This document shows positions 1 through 7,690 of a stretch of DNA of 64,000 nt, piece by piece. Source of the DNA: Citrobacter farmeri (GTDB taxonomy: Bacteria; Pseudomonadota; Gammaproteobacteria; Enterobacterales; Enterobacteriaceae); contig NZ_CP077291.1 in assembly GCF_019048065.1 (NCBI RefSeq), positions 2,852,001-2,916,000 of the forward strand, in the 5' to 3' direction. The position numbers and the translations under genes are program-made. Under the pieces are notes generated by a model. That model was not told the origin of the DNA and made no database searches. It worked only from the letters and a program-made list of their open reading frames with translations. The stretch's first letter is position 1, and every line of letters begins with the position of its first letter.

Positions 1-1
1 T

Positions 2-631
2 CACCTTGATCATGGGCAGACCCTTGAACAGATTATGCGAGCGATACGTACCGGCTACACGTCGGTGATGATCGACGCCTCAGCCCTTCCCCTGGAAGAG
101 AATATTGCCATCACACGCCGCGTAACCGACGTTGCTCACGCTGCCGGTATTTCCGTTGAAGCCGAACTGGGCACCATCGGTGTGGCACAGGGCAGTGGTG
201 AAGGTGGACATGCTGAAATACTGTATACCGATCCCCAACAAGCTGAGCAATTCGTCAACGAGACAGGGGTCGATACCCTGGCGGTGGCGATTGGCACCTC
301 ACATGGTTTATATCCGGCAGGAAAGCAGCCAAAACTGGATATAGAACGGCTGAAAACCATTAAGCAACGATTAAGCATCCCGCTGGTTCTCCACGGCGGC
401 TCGGGAAATAAGGACGCGGAAGTCGCAGAATCTATCCAGCACGGCATCGGCAAAATCAACATTTCCAGCGACATGAAGAAAGCATTCTTTGTTGCTCTGG
501 AAGCAGAACTGAAATCGGGGAGTCACGAACCTAATGCGCTATTTATCAAGCCAATGGAATCAGCGAAAGCCATTGTGGTTCACAAGATGAATTTATTCTC
601 ATCTATCGGCAAGGCCGAACTTTACCGCTAA
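2..631 (+). CDS. Class II fructose/tagatose-bisphosphate aldolase family protein (5' end outside window)
   Basis: The frame is open from base 2, so this is the C-terminal part (about 209 residues) of a zinc-dependent class II aldolase. Such enzymes split a ketose 1,6-bisphosphate into dihydroxyacetone phosphate and an aldehyde. Visible family motifs are HLDHG at the very start (catalytic Asp, zinc His), EAELG, GTSHGLYP (zinc His), LHGGSG (zinc His) and GKINISSDMKKAF for phosphate binding. The pattern fits the GatY/KbaY/YdjI branch better than FbaA; the exact sugar cannot be read. The gene ends in TAA and is followed by a hairpin, with a regulator gene converging on it. Confidence 0.85.
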   Translation, partial: HLDHGQTLEQIMRAIRTGYTSVMIDASALPLEENIAITRRVTDVAHAAGISVEAELGTIGVAQGSGEGGHAEILYTDPQQAEQFVNETGVDTLAVAIGTSHGLYPAGKQPKLDIERLKTIKQRLSIPLVLHGGSGNKDAEVAESIQHGIGKINISSDMKKAFFVALEAELKSGSHEPNALFIKPMESAKAIVVHKMNLFSSIGKAELYR

Positions 632-654
632 AAGAACAGCACGTTACGCGCGAA

Positions 655-678
655 AAGGGAATCCATACGGATTCCCTT
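655..678. terminator. Hairpin between convergent aldolase and LuxR-type genes
   Basis: Perfect 10-bp inverted repeat AAGGGAATCC / GGATTCCCTT with a 4-nt loop, 24 nt after the aldolase stop and 13 nt before the end of the converging gene. A short T tract follows only on the minus strand, so it is a plausible but weak bidirectional terminator. Confidence 0.55.
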
Positions 679-690
679 CCCTGTTATGTT

Positions 691-1275
691 TCAGCGTCCG
701 CTGATCATCTCATTCATTTCTGAACCTGGCGGAAAATCCGCCACAGAAAGGACAATATTCAGGCCACGCGGCCGGAATGTTGTGGAATGAATCAGCATAT
801 ACTTATACCAGCGAAAAAATAACCGCTTATCACTTACGTTGATACGTTCAAGAATACTGTACAACCTTGAGTATATCGACTTCTGGCTTAACCCCAGATA
901 CTGCGAAGCATCAGCATAGGTATCCAGACAAACAATCGCATTAAGCGTGTGTTTATCAGCCCTGTTCATCTTCGCCATAAACTGGCAGAACTCGCACGTC
1001 TGAACGCCACTGTTATCCTGCGCATCCTTAAGCTTTTCAATAATCAGATTTATCGAGTCACAAAAATTTATATGTTGCTTCAGAAACAAATTATCTTGTT
1101 TGTCTGAAATACTCACTAATGTATATTCAGCGACTATGGCGCAACAGCATCGTGTTTGTACCCACATTGCAGGAAGAAAGCGGAATGGTTTCCGATCTGA
1201 CGGCCTCGCTGCCCGATTTTTTATTTCACTTAGCGCAAGAGCGATCAGTGGAGAAATTTCATCTTCGACAACCAC
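691..1275 (-). CDS. LuxR-type helix-turn-helix transcriptional regulator
   Basis: A 194-residue protein whose C-terminal third (about residues 110-170) looks like a LuxR/FixJ DNA-binding helix-turn-helix: a helix LNAIVCLDTYADASQYL, then the recognition-type segment LSQKSIYSRLYSILERI. No receiver domain phospho-acceptor pattern is obvious in the N-terminal part, which places it with the orphan enterobacterial RcsA/BglJ/GadE-like regulators. The start is GTG at 1275, chosen because AGGAGGG lies 7 nt upstream; an ATG one base earlier is out of frame. It converges on the aldolase gene and may control it, but that is inference from position. Confidence 0.6.
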   Translation of the reverse strand: MVVEDEISPLIALALSEIKNRAARPSDRKPFRFLPAMWVQTRCCCAIVAEYTLVSISDKQDNLFLKQHINFCDSINLIIEKLKDAQDNSGVQTCEFCQFMAKMNRADKHTLNAIVCLDTYADASQYLGLSQKSIYSRLYSILERINVSDKRLFFRWYKYMLIHSTTFRPRGLNIVLSVADFPPGSEMNEMISGR

Positions 1276-1913
1276 ATTATCCCTCCTTGTATCGCTATTC
1301 GCAAATATACACTTAACTTAAAAAAAACTGCCAGATGATATAACTGTTCAATCCGATACATCATGATAGGAGATAACTATCACTATTCTTATTTACATCG
1401 TCAAACCAGATCATATCATTAACAAACAAAAACAAATATCGATAAATATCAAAATGTTACAAAGCACCAAAAACGCACACAATACAACAAAAATGAAAAT
1501 AAATAGAAACAATAAATTAACTTAGTCACGTATCATTTCATTAAAAAACCAGGATTATTTAATCCATACCCAGGAAAAAAAATAATTAAAGGCATCATCC
1601 TTAGGAATTATTAAAAATACAATTTAAGATTATTCTTAAATGAGAGAATAATCTCACAAAAAGAGCGGAAGGAGAATGAAGGTTATTGCTAAAAACTATT
1701 TAACCGAATTAAAAGCAGGCCAGACCACATCCCAGATCATTAAATGATTAATTATAACTGTGTCACAAAAATAATCTACGAAGACGGTTTTAACTCTTAA
1801 TTCTGACCTGGCAGGCAAACGTCTTTATAATACGAAATGGAAGAAGATTTCAGGTGGGAGAATGTTTAATACGGGTCGTCGCTTTTCGCCATGACGGTTC
1901 TCATCTGCGGAAA
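1276..1913. other. AT-rich intergenic region with two possible small ORFs
   Basis: About 640 bases without a recognisable gene. The stretch from about 1320 to 1660 is strongly AT-rich, as in H-NS-bound regulatory DNA. It carries a 23-codon ORF (1676-1747, listed separately). Farther on, CTGACC (1807-1812) and TATAAT, 17 nt apart, precede GGTGGGAG and a 10-codon ORF starting at 1862 that reads MFNTGRRFSP. Both are on the plus strand and lead only toward the terminator at 1914. Confidence 0.4.
1676..1747 (+). CDS. Possible 23-residue small ORF
   Basis: Reads ATG to TGA over 23 codons, beginning MKVIAKNYLTELKAG. A strong purine-rich stretch GCGGAAGGAGA directly abuts the ATG, although the distance to the AGGAG core is shorter than optimal. 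I do not recognise the peptide. It may be a true small protein, a regulatory leader, or the surviving 5' end of a deleted gene, since nothing recognisable follows it on the plus strand. Confidence 0.3.
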   Translation: MKVIAKNYLTELKAGQTTSQIIK

Positions 1914-1943
1914 ATACGGCATAGCCTAAAGGCCATGCCGTAT
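1914..1943 (-). terminator. Rho-independent terminator of the topAI-yjhQP operon
   Basis: Inverted repeat ATACGGCATaGCC / GGCcATGCCGTAT with a 4-base loop, followed on the minus strand by TTTT. It lies 9 nt beyond the yjhP stop codon, the expected place for the operon terminator. Confidence 0.75.
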
Positions 1944-1951
1944 CACTTACT

Positions 1952-2698
1952 TCATCGTGCGATTAACGCAAATACGCCCCAACCGAAGTATTCCCGGGTG
2001 TACGTGACGTGTCGTTTGGGCGCAATCGTCAACTCCGCGCGAACCTCATCGGCAAAATCATCACTTGCGTTAGATTCTAACCAACGACGCATTGTCAGCC
2101 ATTTCGCCGCTTCGTACCGGTCCCAACCCTCCTGGTCCGCCAGCACCATTTCCACAACGTCATAGCCAAGTTCGTCGAAAGAGGCGACAAGCGCAGGAAG
2201 AGTGAGAAAATCCGCCCTGGAGGAGACACCACAGGCCTGGGCAATTTCTTCCGTCGCGGGAACCTGACGCCACCAGGGTTCACCGATCAGTATCATTCCG
2301 CCAGGCTTGAGGCTTTTCGCCAGCAGTTCGATACTCCCGGCGACACCACCAGCAATCCAGGTTGCGCCAACACACGCCGCCACGTCGCACTTTTCGTCCG
2401 TAACGTAACCTGCCGCATCGTTATGGATAAAATGCACGCGTTCACTGACGCCGAGTTCTTCAGCTCGCTGTTTTGCCTGCGCGGTGAAGAGTGAGCTCAT
2501 GTCGATACCGGTACCGTTGATGCCGTAATCGCGCGCCCAGGTGCAGAGCATCTCACCTGAACCACTCCCAAGATCGAGAATACGCTCCCCCGGCTTCATG
2601 CGTAACACGCGGCCCAGAGTGGCGTACTTTTCCGGTGTGAACGGGTTATGAATGCGGTGTTCACTTTCGCTAATTGTAAAAATACGTGGGATATCCAT
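1952..2698 (-). CDS. yjhP: SAM-dependent class I methyltransferase YjhP
   Basis: A 248-residue protein that closely matches my memory of E. coli YjhP along its whole length. The SAM-binding motif I, LDLGSGSGE, is at residues 41-49, followed by the acidic GTGID motif and VAACVGATWI. The substrate is unknown. It is the last gene of the topAI-yjhQ-yjhP operon on the minus strand. The ATG start at 2698 has AAAGGAA 8 nt upstream. The A of that ATG is also the last base of the stop codon of a 19-codon ORF bridging from yjhQ, which suggests translational coupling. Confidence 0.9.
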   Translation of the reverse strand: MDIPRIFTISESEHRIHNPFTPEKYATLGRVLRMKPGERILDLGSGSGEMLCTWARDYGINGTGIDMSSLFTAQAKQRAEELGVSERVHFIHNDAAGYVTDEKCDVAACVGATWIAGGVAGSIELLAKSLKPGGMILIGEPWWRQVPATEEIAQACGVSSRADFLTLPALVASFDELGYDVVEMVLADQEGWDRYEAAKWLTMRRWLESNASDDFADEVRAELTIAPKRHVTYTREYFGWGVFALIAR

Positions 2699-2757
2699 TA
2701 GTTAATTCCTTTCATTACGTTGCGAATGAGAGAGCGTTCAATCAGGTTGTTATTCAT
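2698..2757 (-). CDS. 19-codon small ORF bridging yjhQ and yjhP
   Basis: Translates as MNNNLIERSLIRNVMKGIN. Its ATG overlaps the last codon of yjhQ (ATGAATAA, where TAA ends yjhQ), and its own TAA overlaps the yjhP start as TAATG. It exactly fills the yjhQ-yjhP gap and leaves no untranslated bases between the two genes. It may serve only to carry ribosomes to yjhP, or may encode a real micropeptide (basic, possibly amphipathic). I know of no described homologue. Confidence 0.45.
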   Translation of the reverse strand: MNNNLIERSLIRNVMKGIN

Positions 2758-3301
2758 GCCAGTGCTCCGGTTTCATTAAGGCCTGCGCACATTGAATTTG
2801 GCCGTTACGATTAAGTGGCTGAGCAGAAAGGCATTGCACCATCCAGCAGGCCTTGTGCTCTTCCGGGATGGGATAAGGAGCGGGATAGCCTTTGTCTCCT
2901 GCGCAGGGTTCGAATCCATGTTTTGGGTAATAGGTGGCGTGGCCGAGAACAAAAACGCTCTGGCACCCCATCAACCGTAAGTGTGCTAAGCCGGTACGTA
3001 TCAACAATCCCCCCACACCTCTCCCCTGGTATTCAGGTATGACCGCCAGAGGCGCGAGGATATGCATCAGGGGAGATTCCGTATCCCCTTTAAATGTCGC
3101 CCGGGTAAACAAGATATGCCCAACGGCATTACCTTCATGTTTGGCCAACAGCGATAGCGTCGGATGTGCACTTTCGTCTTTTAATAATGAAGCCACCAGA
3201 TCGGCTTCTTTACTGTAGCCAAATGCACGGGTTTCGACTTCCCGGATGTCGCTCGCATCACTCTCATCGGTGATATGAAAGGTGAAGTTGCGTATTGTCA
3301 T
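2750..3301 (-). CDS. yjhQ: GNAT-family N-acetyltransferase YjhQ
   Basis: A 183-residue acetyltransferase with the GNAT acetyl-CoA motif PEYQGRGVGGLLIR in its central region and the C-terminal YYPKHGFEP segment typical of YhbS/YjhQ-like members. In E. coli, YjhQ is described as the antitoxin-like partner of TopAI (YjhX). Here too it follows topAI by 10 nt and precedes yjhP. Start ATG 3301 has GAGGAG upstream at proper distance. Toxin neutralisation is carried over from the E. coli pair and was not read from this sequence. Confidence 0.88.
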   Translation of the reverse strand: MTIRNFTFHITDESDASDIREVETRAFGYSKEADLVASLLKDESAHPTLSLLAKHEGNAVGHILFTRATFKGDTESPLMHILAPLAVIPEYQGRGVGGLLIRTGLAHLRLMGCQSVFVLGHATYYPKHGFEPCAGDKGYPAPYPIPEEHKACWMVQCLSAQPLNRNGQIQCAQALMKPEHWHE

Positions 3302-3311
3302 AGAACGCTCC

Positions 3312-3587
<276 letters not shown>

Positions 3588-3590
3588 TCA

Positions 3591-3709
3591 TCATGTGCAA
3601 AACGTGCAAACACACCGCGGTGTCCGCATTCGATTTCGGCGCATTGATAATCAGTCCGTCCTGAAAAGGTCGGGGAAACTGATTATCAGATGATTACATT
3701 CTCCAGCAT
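3591..3709 (-). promoter_or_regulatory. topAI leader with hairpin and two mini-ORFs
   Basis: On the minus strand a 7-codon ORF (3709-3686, MLENVII) has GAGG 5 nt before its ATG. Its TGA stop is the first three bases of an 11-bp perfect inverted repeat with arms at 3678-3688 and 3645-3655 (22-nt loop). The second arm is followed immediately by a 17-codon ORF (3644-3591, MRRNRMRTPRCVCTFCT) that ends 21 nt before topAI. In E. coli, topAI is reported to be controlled by an upstream leader peptide (ToiL) that senses stalled ribosomes. The layout here fits such control, but neither peptide was compared with ToiL. Confidence 0.5.
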
Positions 3710-3985
3710 CAAAGCCTCGGGTTGAGTTGAAAGGTATTTACGACATGAATGGTAACACGTAATTTCAGCAGGGGTATGTGCCGGTCGGAAAAATGTGATC
3801 GATGTCCAAATCGCGATCCCCTGCAGTGACTACGTCGCCACTTTGTGACGGTCTGTATCAACTACGTACGACGACTGTGTCAGGCCTACGCCCAGCGAAA
3901 CTATTTTTCCGCCCGTTCGGCACAGCACAGGCGTTGGGGTGACATTGCAGGATGGGGAATCCATATCATTACTTGCATAACTGAC

Positions 3986-4007
3986 GGCCTGCCGTTTCAG
4001 GCAGGCC
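3986..4007 (-). terminator. Hairpin downstream of trpA
   Basis: Perfect 8-bp stem GGCCTGCC / GGCAGGCC with a 6-nt loop, 12 nt after the trpA stop. It lacks a good T run on the minus strand, so it may act as a pause or RNA-stabilising hairpin, or as a Rho-assisted end as reported for the trp operon. Confidence 0.55.
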
Positions 4008-4019
4008 AGGTCAACGGTC

Positions 4020-4829
4020 TTACCCCTGACGCGTTGCCGCTTTCATACCCATCACAAATGCCTTGAGTTCAGCCAGCATCGCCTCCTCATTATCAACATG
4101 TTTCTCAATGATTTTGACGATGGCAGAGCCTGAAATGGCTCCTGTTGCACCGGCTTTAATTGCGCCCGCCACCTGATCAGGCGTGGAAATACCAAATCCC
4201 TGGAGGGTTGGCGGGGCCTGATATTTGTCCAGCGTTGCAACCAGATGTTGCAGCGGCTTTGCCGCCTGGCGTTCGGTACCTGTGACCCCTGCCCGGGAGA
4301 GCAGATAAGTATAGCCCCTCCCATGGCGGGCAATCTCCTGGAGGAGTTTATCGTCGGCATTCGGGGGACAGATGAAAATGGGGGCCACGTGATGCCGCAT
4401 CGCGGCCTGAAGGAACGGCGCCGACTCTTCGAACGGCACATCCGCCACCAGCACCGAATCAACCCCGATACGTGCACATTCAGCATAAAACGCGTCGATG
4501 CCACGGTTGAAGACCAGATTGGCATACACCAACAGACCCATCGGAATGGTCGGATGTTTCTGGCGAACCGCGGCCAGCATTTCAAAACACAATGTCGGCG
4601 TGACGTCGGCAGTAAAGGCCCGCAACGCGGCATTCTGAATCGTCGGACCATCGGCCAGCGGATCCGAAAAGGGGATCCCCAGTTCCAGCGCGTCCGCGCC
4701 CGCCGCAATCAGGGTATCGATGATTCTGAGCGACTGCACCGGGCCCGGATCGCCGATCATGACAAAAGGAACAAAAGCGCCTTCTCCACGGGTTTTCAGC
4801 TCAGTAAAAAGCGTGCTATAGCGTTCCAT
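4020..4829 (-). CDS. trpA: Tryptophan synthase alpha subunit
   Basis: A 269-residue TIM-barrel protein that cleaves indole-3-glycerol phosphate to indole and glyceraldehyde 3-phosphate and passes indole to TrpB. The catalytic residues Glu49 (in [10 protein letters not shown]) and Asp60 (in SDPLADGPT) are present, as are the phosphate-binding glycines of GFGIS and the [12 protein letters not shown] segment, so it should be active. I start it at ATG 4829, which overlaps the trpB stop as TGATG, the classic coupling of trp operons. A GTG one codon earlier extends the frame but is less likely. It is the last gene of a trpL-trpB-trpA unit without trpE, trpD or trpC. Confidence 0.93.
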   Translation of the reverse strand: MERYSTLFTELKTRGEGAFVPFVMIGDPGPVQSLRIIDTLIAAGADALELGIPFSDPLADGPTIQNAALRAFTADVTPTLCFEMLAAVRQKHPTIPMGLLVYANLVFNRGIDAFYAECARIGVDSVLVADVPFEESAPFLQAAMRHHVAPIFICPPNADDKLLQEIARHGRGYTYLLSRAGVTGTERQAAKPLQHLVATLDKYQAPPTLQGFGISTPDQVAGAIKAGATGAISGSAIVKIIEKHVDNEEAMLAELKAFVMGMKAATRQG

Positions 4830-6022
4830 CACATTTCTCCTCGTGCGTGCAGAATATCGTGTACGGTAAAAATATCCTTGTCTCCCCGACCAGAGAGGTT
4901 CACCACCAGCAACTGCTCTTTGTCAGGATTTTCGCGCATCATTCTCAGGGCGTGAGCCAGCGCGTGAGAGGACTCCAGGGCCGGAATAATGCCCTCTTCC
5001 CGACTCAGGATCTTAAAGGCGTCCAGCGCTTCATCATCGGTAACGGAGACATAATCCGCGCGGCCAATACTGTTCAGGTACGCATGTTGTGGCCCGACGG
5101 AGGGGAAATCCAGCCCCGCAGAAATGGAGCAGGACTCAATAATTTGCCCCTCATCGGTCTGCATCATCGGCGATTTCATGCCGAAATAGATGCCCACACG
5201 ACCGTGCTTCAACGGTGCGCCATGCTCGCCAGTTTCAATGCCATGACCGGCCGGCTCCACGCCGATCAACCCGACGCGCGGTTCATCGATAAAGTCAGCA
5301 AACATACCAATCGCATTCGAACCGCCGCCCACACAAGCGATCACCGCATCCGGCAGACGGCCTTCTTTTTCCTGAATCTGGACACGGGTTTCTTCCCCTA
5401 TCATGCGCTGGAACTCACGAACGATGGTTGGAAATGGATGCGGGCCCGCCGCCGTGCCTAGCATGAAATGCGCCGTTTCATAGCTTCCTGACCAGTCGCG
5501 GAGCGCCTCGTTAGATGCATCTTTCAGCGTTGCAGAACCGCTGTGCACCGGGATCACCTCCGCCCCCATCAGGCGCATACGAAAGACGTTCGGCGACTGG
5601 CGCTCTATATCCTTCGCCCCCATGTAAATGCGGCACTTCAGGCCAAGCAGCGCGCTGGCGAGGGCAGATGCTACGCCGTGCTGACCGGCCCCGGTTTCAG
5701 CAATGATCTCGCTCTTGCCCATTCGCTTTGCCAGTAACGCCTGGCCCAACACCTGATTGGTTTTATGCGCCCCGCCGTGGAGTAAATCTTCGCGTTTGAG
5801 ATACAGCGTCGTGCGGGTTCCTTTGGTGAGATTGCGGCACAAGGTTAGCGCCGTCGGTCGTCCGGCGTAGTTTTTCAACAGATCGGTGAACTCGGCCTGA
5901 AAGGCCGGATCGTTCTTCGCGCTAACAAAGGCCTCTTCAAGCTGAAGCAGGGCGGGCATGAGGATTTGTGGAACATACATACCGCCGAATTCGCCGAAGC
6001 GAGGGTTGAGTATTGTGCTCAT
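4829..6022 (-). CDS. trpB: Tryptophan synthase beta subunit
   Basis: A 397-residue PLP enzyme that condenses indole with serine to give tryptophan. It is collinear with E. coli TrpB from N- to C-terminus. The PLP lysine Lys87 (GGAHKTNQ), catalytic Glu109 ([11 protein letters not shown]), phosphate loop [10 protein letters not shown] and C-terminal [10 protein letters not shown] are intact. Many scattered substitutions relative to my memory of the E. coli chromosomal copy suggest a diverged paralogue. ATG 6022 has AAGGAG upstream. It is the first structural gene after the trp leader; about 150 nt of non-coding DNA, where trpE would normally begin, separates it from the attenuator. Confidence 0.95.
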   Translation of the reverse strand: MSTILNPRFGEFGGMYVPQILMPALLQLEEAFVSAKNDPAFQAEFTDLLKNYAGRPTALTLCRNLTKGTRTTLYLKREDLLHGGAHKTNQVLGQALLAKRMGKSEIIAETGAGQHGVASALASALLGLKCRIYMGAKDIERQSPNVFRMRLMGAEVIPVHSGSATLKDASNEALRDWSGSYETAHFMLGTAAGPHPFPTIVREFQRMIGEETRVQIQEKEGRLPDAVIACVGGGSNAIGMFADFIDEPRVGLIGVEPAGHGIETGEHGAPLKHGRVGIYFGMKSPMMQTDEGQIIESCSISAGLDFPSVGPQHAYLNSIGRADYVSVTDDEALDAFKILSREEGIIPALESSHALAHALRMMRENPDKEQLLVVNLSGRGDKDIFTVHDILHARGEM

Positions 6023-6170
6023 TGTGGCTCCTTAATGTCTGCGCAGTCCCTGAAAAACCGGGCCTTTTCCCTGGTCTGGACTCTGCACATAAAGTGAATT
6101 CAGTGACTACGCAGCACTTGCTGGCTCCGTTCATACGGTGAGACTTTCCGCGTATGCCTTAAATTTGGGC

Positions 6171-6195
6171 AAAAAAAAGCCCGCTCATGGCGGGC
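6171..6195 (-). terminator. trp attenuator terminator
   Basis: On the minus strand GCCCGC-CATGA-GCGGGC is followed by eight T residues. It is preceded by GATACCC and placed about 45 nt after the trpL stop, which matches the 3:4 terminator hairpin of the E. coli trp attenuator almost base for base. Confidence 0.92.
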
Positions 6196-6237
6196 CGGGT
6201 ATCGGTGTGCAAACTGCAGACATGACGATACTGCCCG

Positions 6238-6288
6238 TTAACGGGAAGTGCGCCACCAGTTATGCTGAGTCATCATTGAGAATGTCAT
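6238..6288 (-). CDS. trpL: trp operon leader peptide (tandem Trp codons)
   Basis: A 16-residue leader, MTFSMMTQHNWWRTSR, ending in TAA. The tandem TGG TGG codons are followed by CGC ACT TCC, exactly as in E. coli TrpL (...GWWRTS). AGG lies 2-4 nt before the ATG. Ribosome stalling at the Trp codons under low charged tRNA-Trp would allow the 2:3 antiterminator and read-through into trpBA. The N-terminal half differs from E. coli TrpL, while the Trp core and downstream hairpins are conserved. Confidence 0.93.
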   Translation of the reverse strand: MTFSMMTQHNWWRTSR

Positions 6289-6317
6289 TACCTGATACCT
6301 GTATAAGTGAATATTTC

Positions 6318-6351
6318 GTACTAGTTAACTAGTTCATGAGAGTGAAGTCAA
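6318..6351 (-). promoter_or_regulatory. trp promoter and TrpR operator
   Basis: On the minus strand, TTGACT (6346-6351), a 17-nt spacer and TTAACT (6323-6328) form the promoter. The -10 is embedded in the palindrome GAACTAGTTAACTAGTAC (6318-6335), identical to the E. coli trp operator core. TrpR with bound tryptophan should therefore repress this operon. The promoter starts just 50 bp beyond the end of the VOC gene. Confidence 0.93.
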
Positions 6352-6401
6352 CACTTTCCGTGAATAAAATGTGTTCACCGCGCAATACCAGCTGCTGTCG
6401 T

Positions 6402-6794
6402 TCAGCACGCGTTAGCATAATAGACAAACGCCAGCTTATTACCGTCAGGATCTCTGATATAGGCGCTATGAAAGCCTTGTCCATAATGCGGTCTGTGGCC
6501 CGGCGCGCCTTCATCCCTTCCCCCCAGACTGAGAGCGAGCGCGTGAAGTTGCTGAATGTGTTCAAAGGAGTGGGCATTCAGCGCCACCATCGTACCATTA
6601 CCCACACCAGCAGCCTGGCCATCGAAAGGTTTACCTACGCACAGTCCGGTGGTGTGGTTTTCACTGAACGTTCCCCATGATGCGCCCTCTTCACCCCGAC
6701 CGCCCTTCGGGTGCCCAAGCAATTCCATTAATGGATCGTAGAAAGCGATCGCACGTGGCAGATCGTTGGTGCCCAGCATGACGTATGAAAACAT
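6402..6794 (-). CDS. VOC-superfamily (glyoxalase/bleomycin-resistance fold) protein
   Basis: A 130-residue protein with the paired beta-alpha-beta-beta-beta modules of the VOC fold. It begins FSYVMLGTNDLPRAIAFYDPLMELLG and ends YIRDPDGNKLAFVYYA, where the C-terminal DPDGNKL motif usually carries the metal-ligand region. Family members are dioxygenases, glyoxalases or drug-binding proteins, and the substrate cannot be assigned. The ATG at 6794 has a strong GGAGGGAG. Its end lies directly before the trp promoter on the same strand, so read-through into trpL is possible. Confidence 0.8.
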   Translation of the reverse strand: MFSYVMLGTNDLPRAIAFYDPLMELLGHPKGGRGEEGASWGTFSENHTTGLCVGKPFDGQAAGVGNGTMVALNAHSFEHIQQLHALALSLGGRDEGAPGHRPHYGQGFHSAYIRDPDGNKLAFVYYANAC

Positions 6795-7102
6795 ACTCCC
6801 TCCTCATTGTGATGCCACAGGGATTATCCGTTTTACATCCCCAGGCAATTATCGCCTCATCAGATAGCGTGTAGTCTAATTAACATACAGGACGACAGTG
6901 TGGCGTTAAGCGCGTCAGATCAAGAGATCAGGCCAATACCACTGTGAAGATTGATTGAACCCATATACCCGACGATCGCCGTTTTGCTAGTCTCGGTGTA
7001 TCTTTTTGCTGACCAACAGGATGGTGGCACTGGAAATTTTTTCCATTACTGCATATCCCTATTTCGCTAAGTACGGCGCTGATTTTGTATGAGTTAAATA
7101 AT
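6795..7102. other. Divergent intergenic region (VOC gene / proX-like gene)
   Basis: About 308 bp between two divergent genes, presumably holding promoters for both. I see no strong hairpin or consensus operator here. Confidence 0.4.
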
Positions 7103-7621
7103 ATGGATGAAAATGCGGTTTTAACGTTGCTCAACGAGCTGAATATACCGTATCAGTATGTCTCACATCCGGAGGTGAAGACGGTTGCCGATCACAGGGC
7201 TTTTGCCGCGACCTTTCCGGCCCAGTTACTCAAAAACCTGTTACTGAAAAATAGCTCGGGCAAGCGCTTCTACCTGTACATTCTTGATGGTAATCATAAA
7301 GCAGATCTTCGCGGATTAGCGTTGCAGCTTGAAGAATCTCGTCTGTCTTTCGCGTCGCCAGCCGAGTTAATGGAAACGTTGGGCGTTGCACCTGGCTGCG
7401 TAACGCCTTTTTCTGTCGCGTGTAACAGCAAAAAAGAGCTGCAGATAATCATCGACTCCTCAGTCTCTGCCAGGCAGTCACTGGGATTTCATCCTCTGGT
7501 CAATACCGCTTCAGTCTGTATTTCCCGAGAGGATTTACTGCGCCTGCTGGCATTTTACGGTTATTTCCCGGCAGAGATTCACGCTGGCGACATGCTCCGG
7601 TTACTGGCTCGTGCTCTTTAG
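7103..7621 (+). CDS. YbaK/ProX-family aminoacyl-tRNA editing deacylase
   Basis: A 172-residue single-domain protein of the prolyl-tRNA editing (YbaK/ProX/PrdX) fold: NIPYQYVSHPEVKTV near the start, LLKNLLLKN and YLYILDGNHKADL centrally, and LGVAPGCVTPFSV later. Relatives hydrolyse mischarged tRNA-Pro in trans. I chose ATG 7103, since the longer frame would need TTG at 7085. The specificity for alanyl- or cysteinyl-tRNA cannot be read. It stands alone between two minus-strand genes. Confidence 0.8.
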   Translation: MDENAVLTLLNELNIPYQYVSHPEVKTVADHRAFAATFPAQLLKNLLLKNSSGKRFYLYILDGNHKADLRGLALQLEESRLSFASPAELMETLGVAPGCVTPFSVACNSKKELQIIIDSSVSARQSLGFHPLVNTASVCISREDLLRLLAFYGYFPAEIHAGDMLRLLARAL

Positions 7622-7690
7622 CGCAGGCGAACCAATAGCCGGGTCAGGATGAGCCCACCCGCAGGATCGTGATAACCGCGGTTGCCGGGC

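Noticed and set aside
5937..6134. 65-codon minus-strand frame between the trp attenuator and trpB as a remnant of trpE or trpC
   Set aside because: The translation shows no resemblance to TrpE, TrpD or TrpC, and the frame runs out of phase into trpB.
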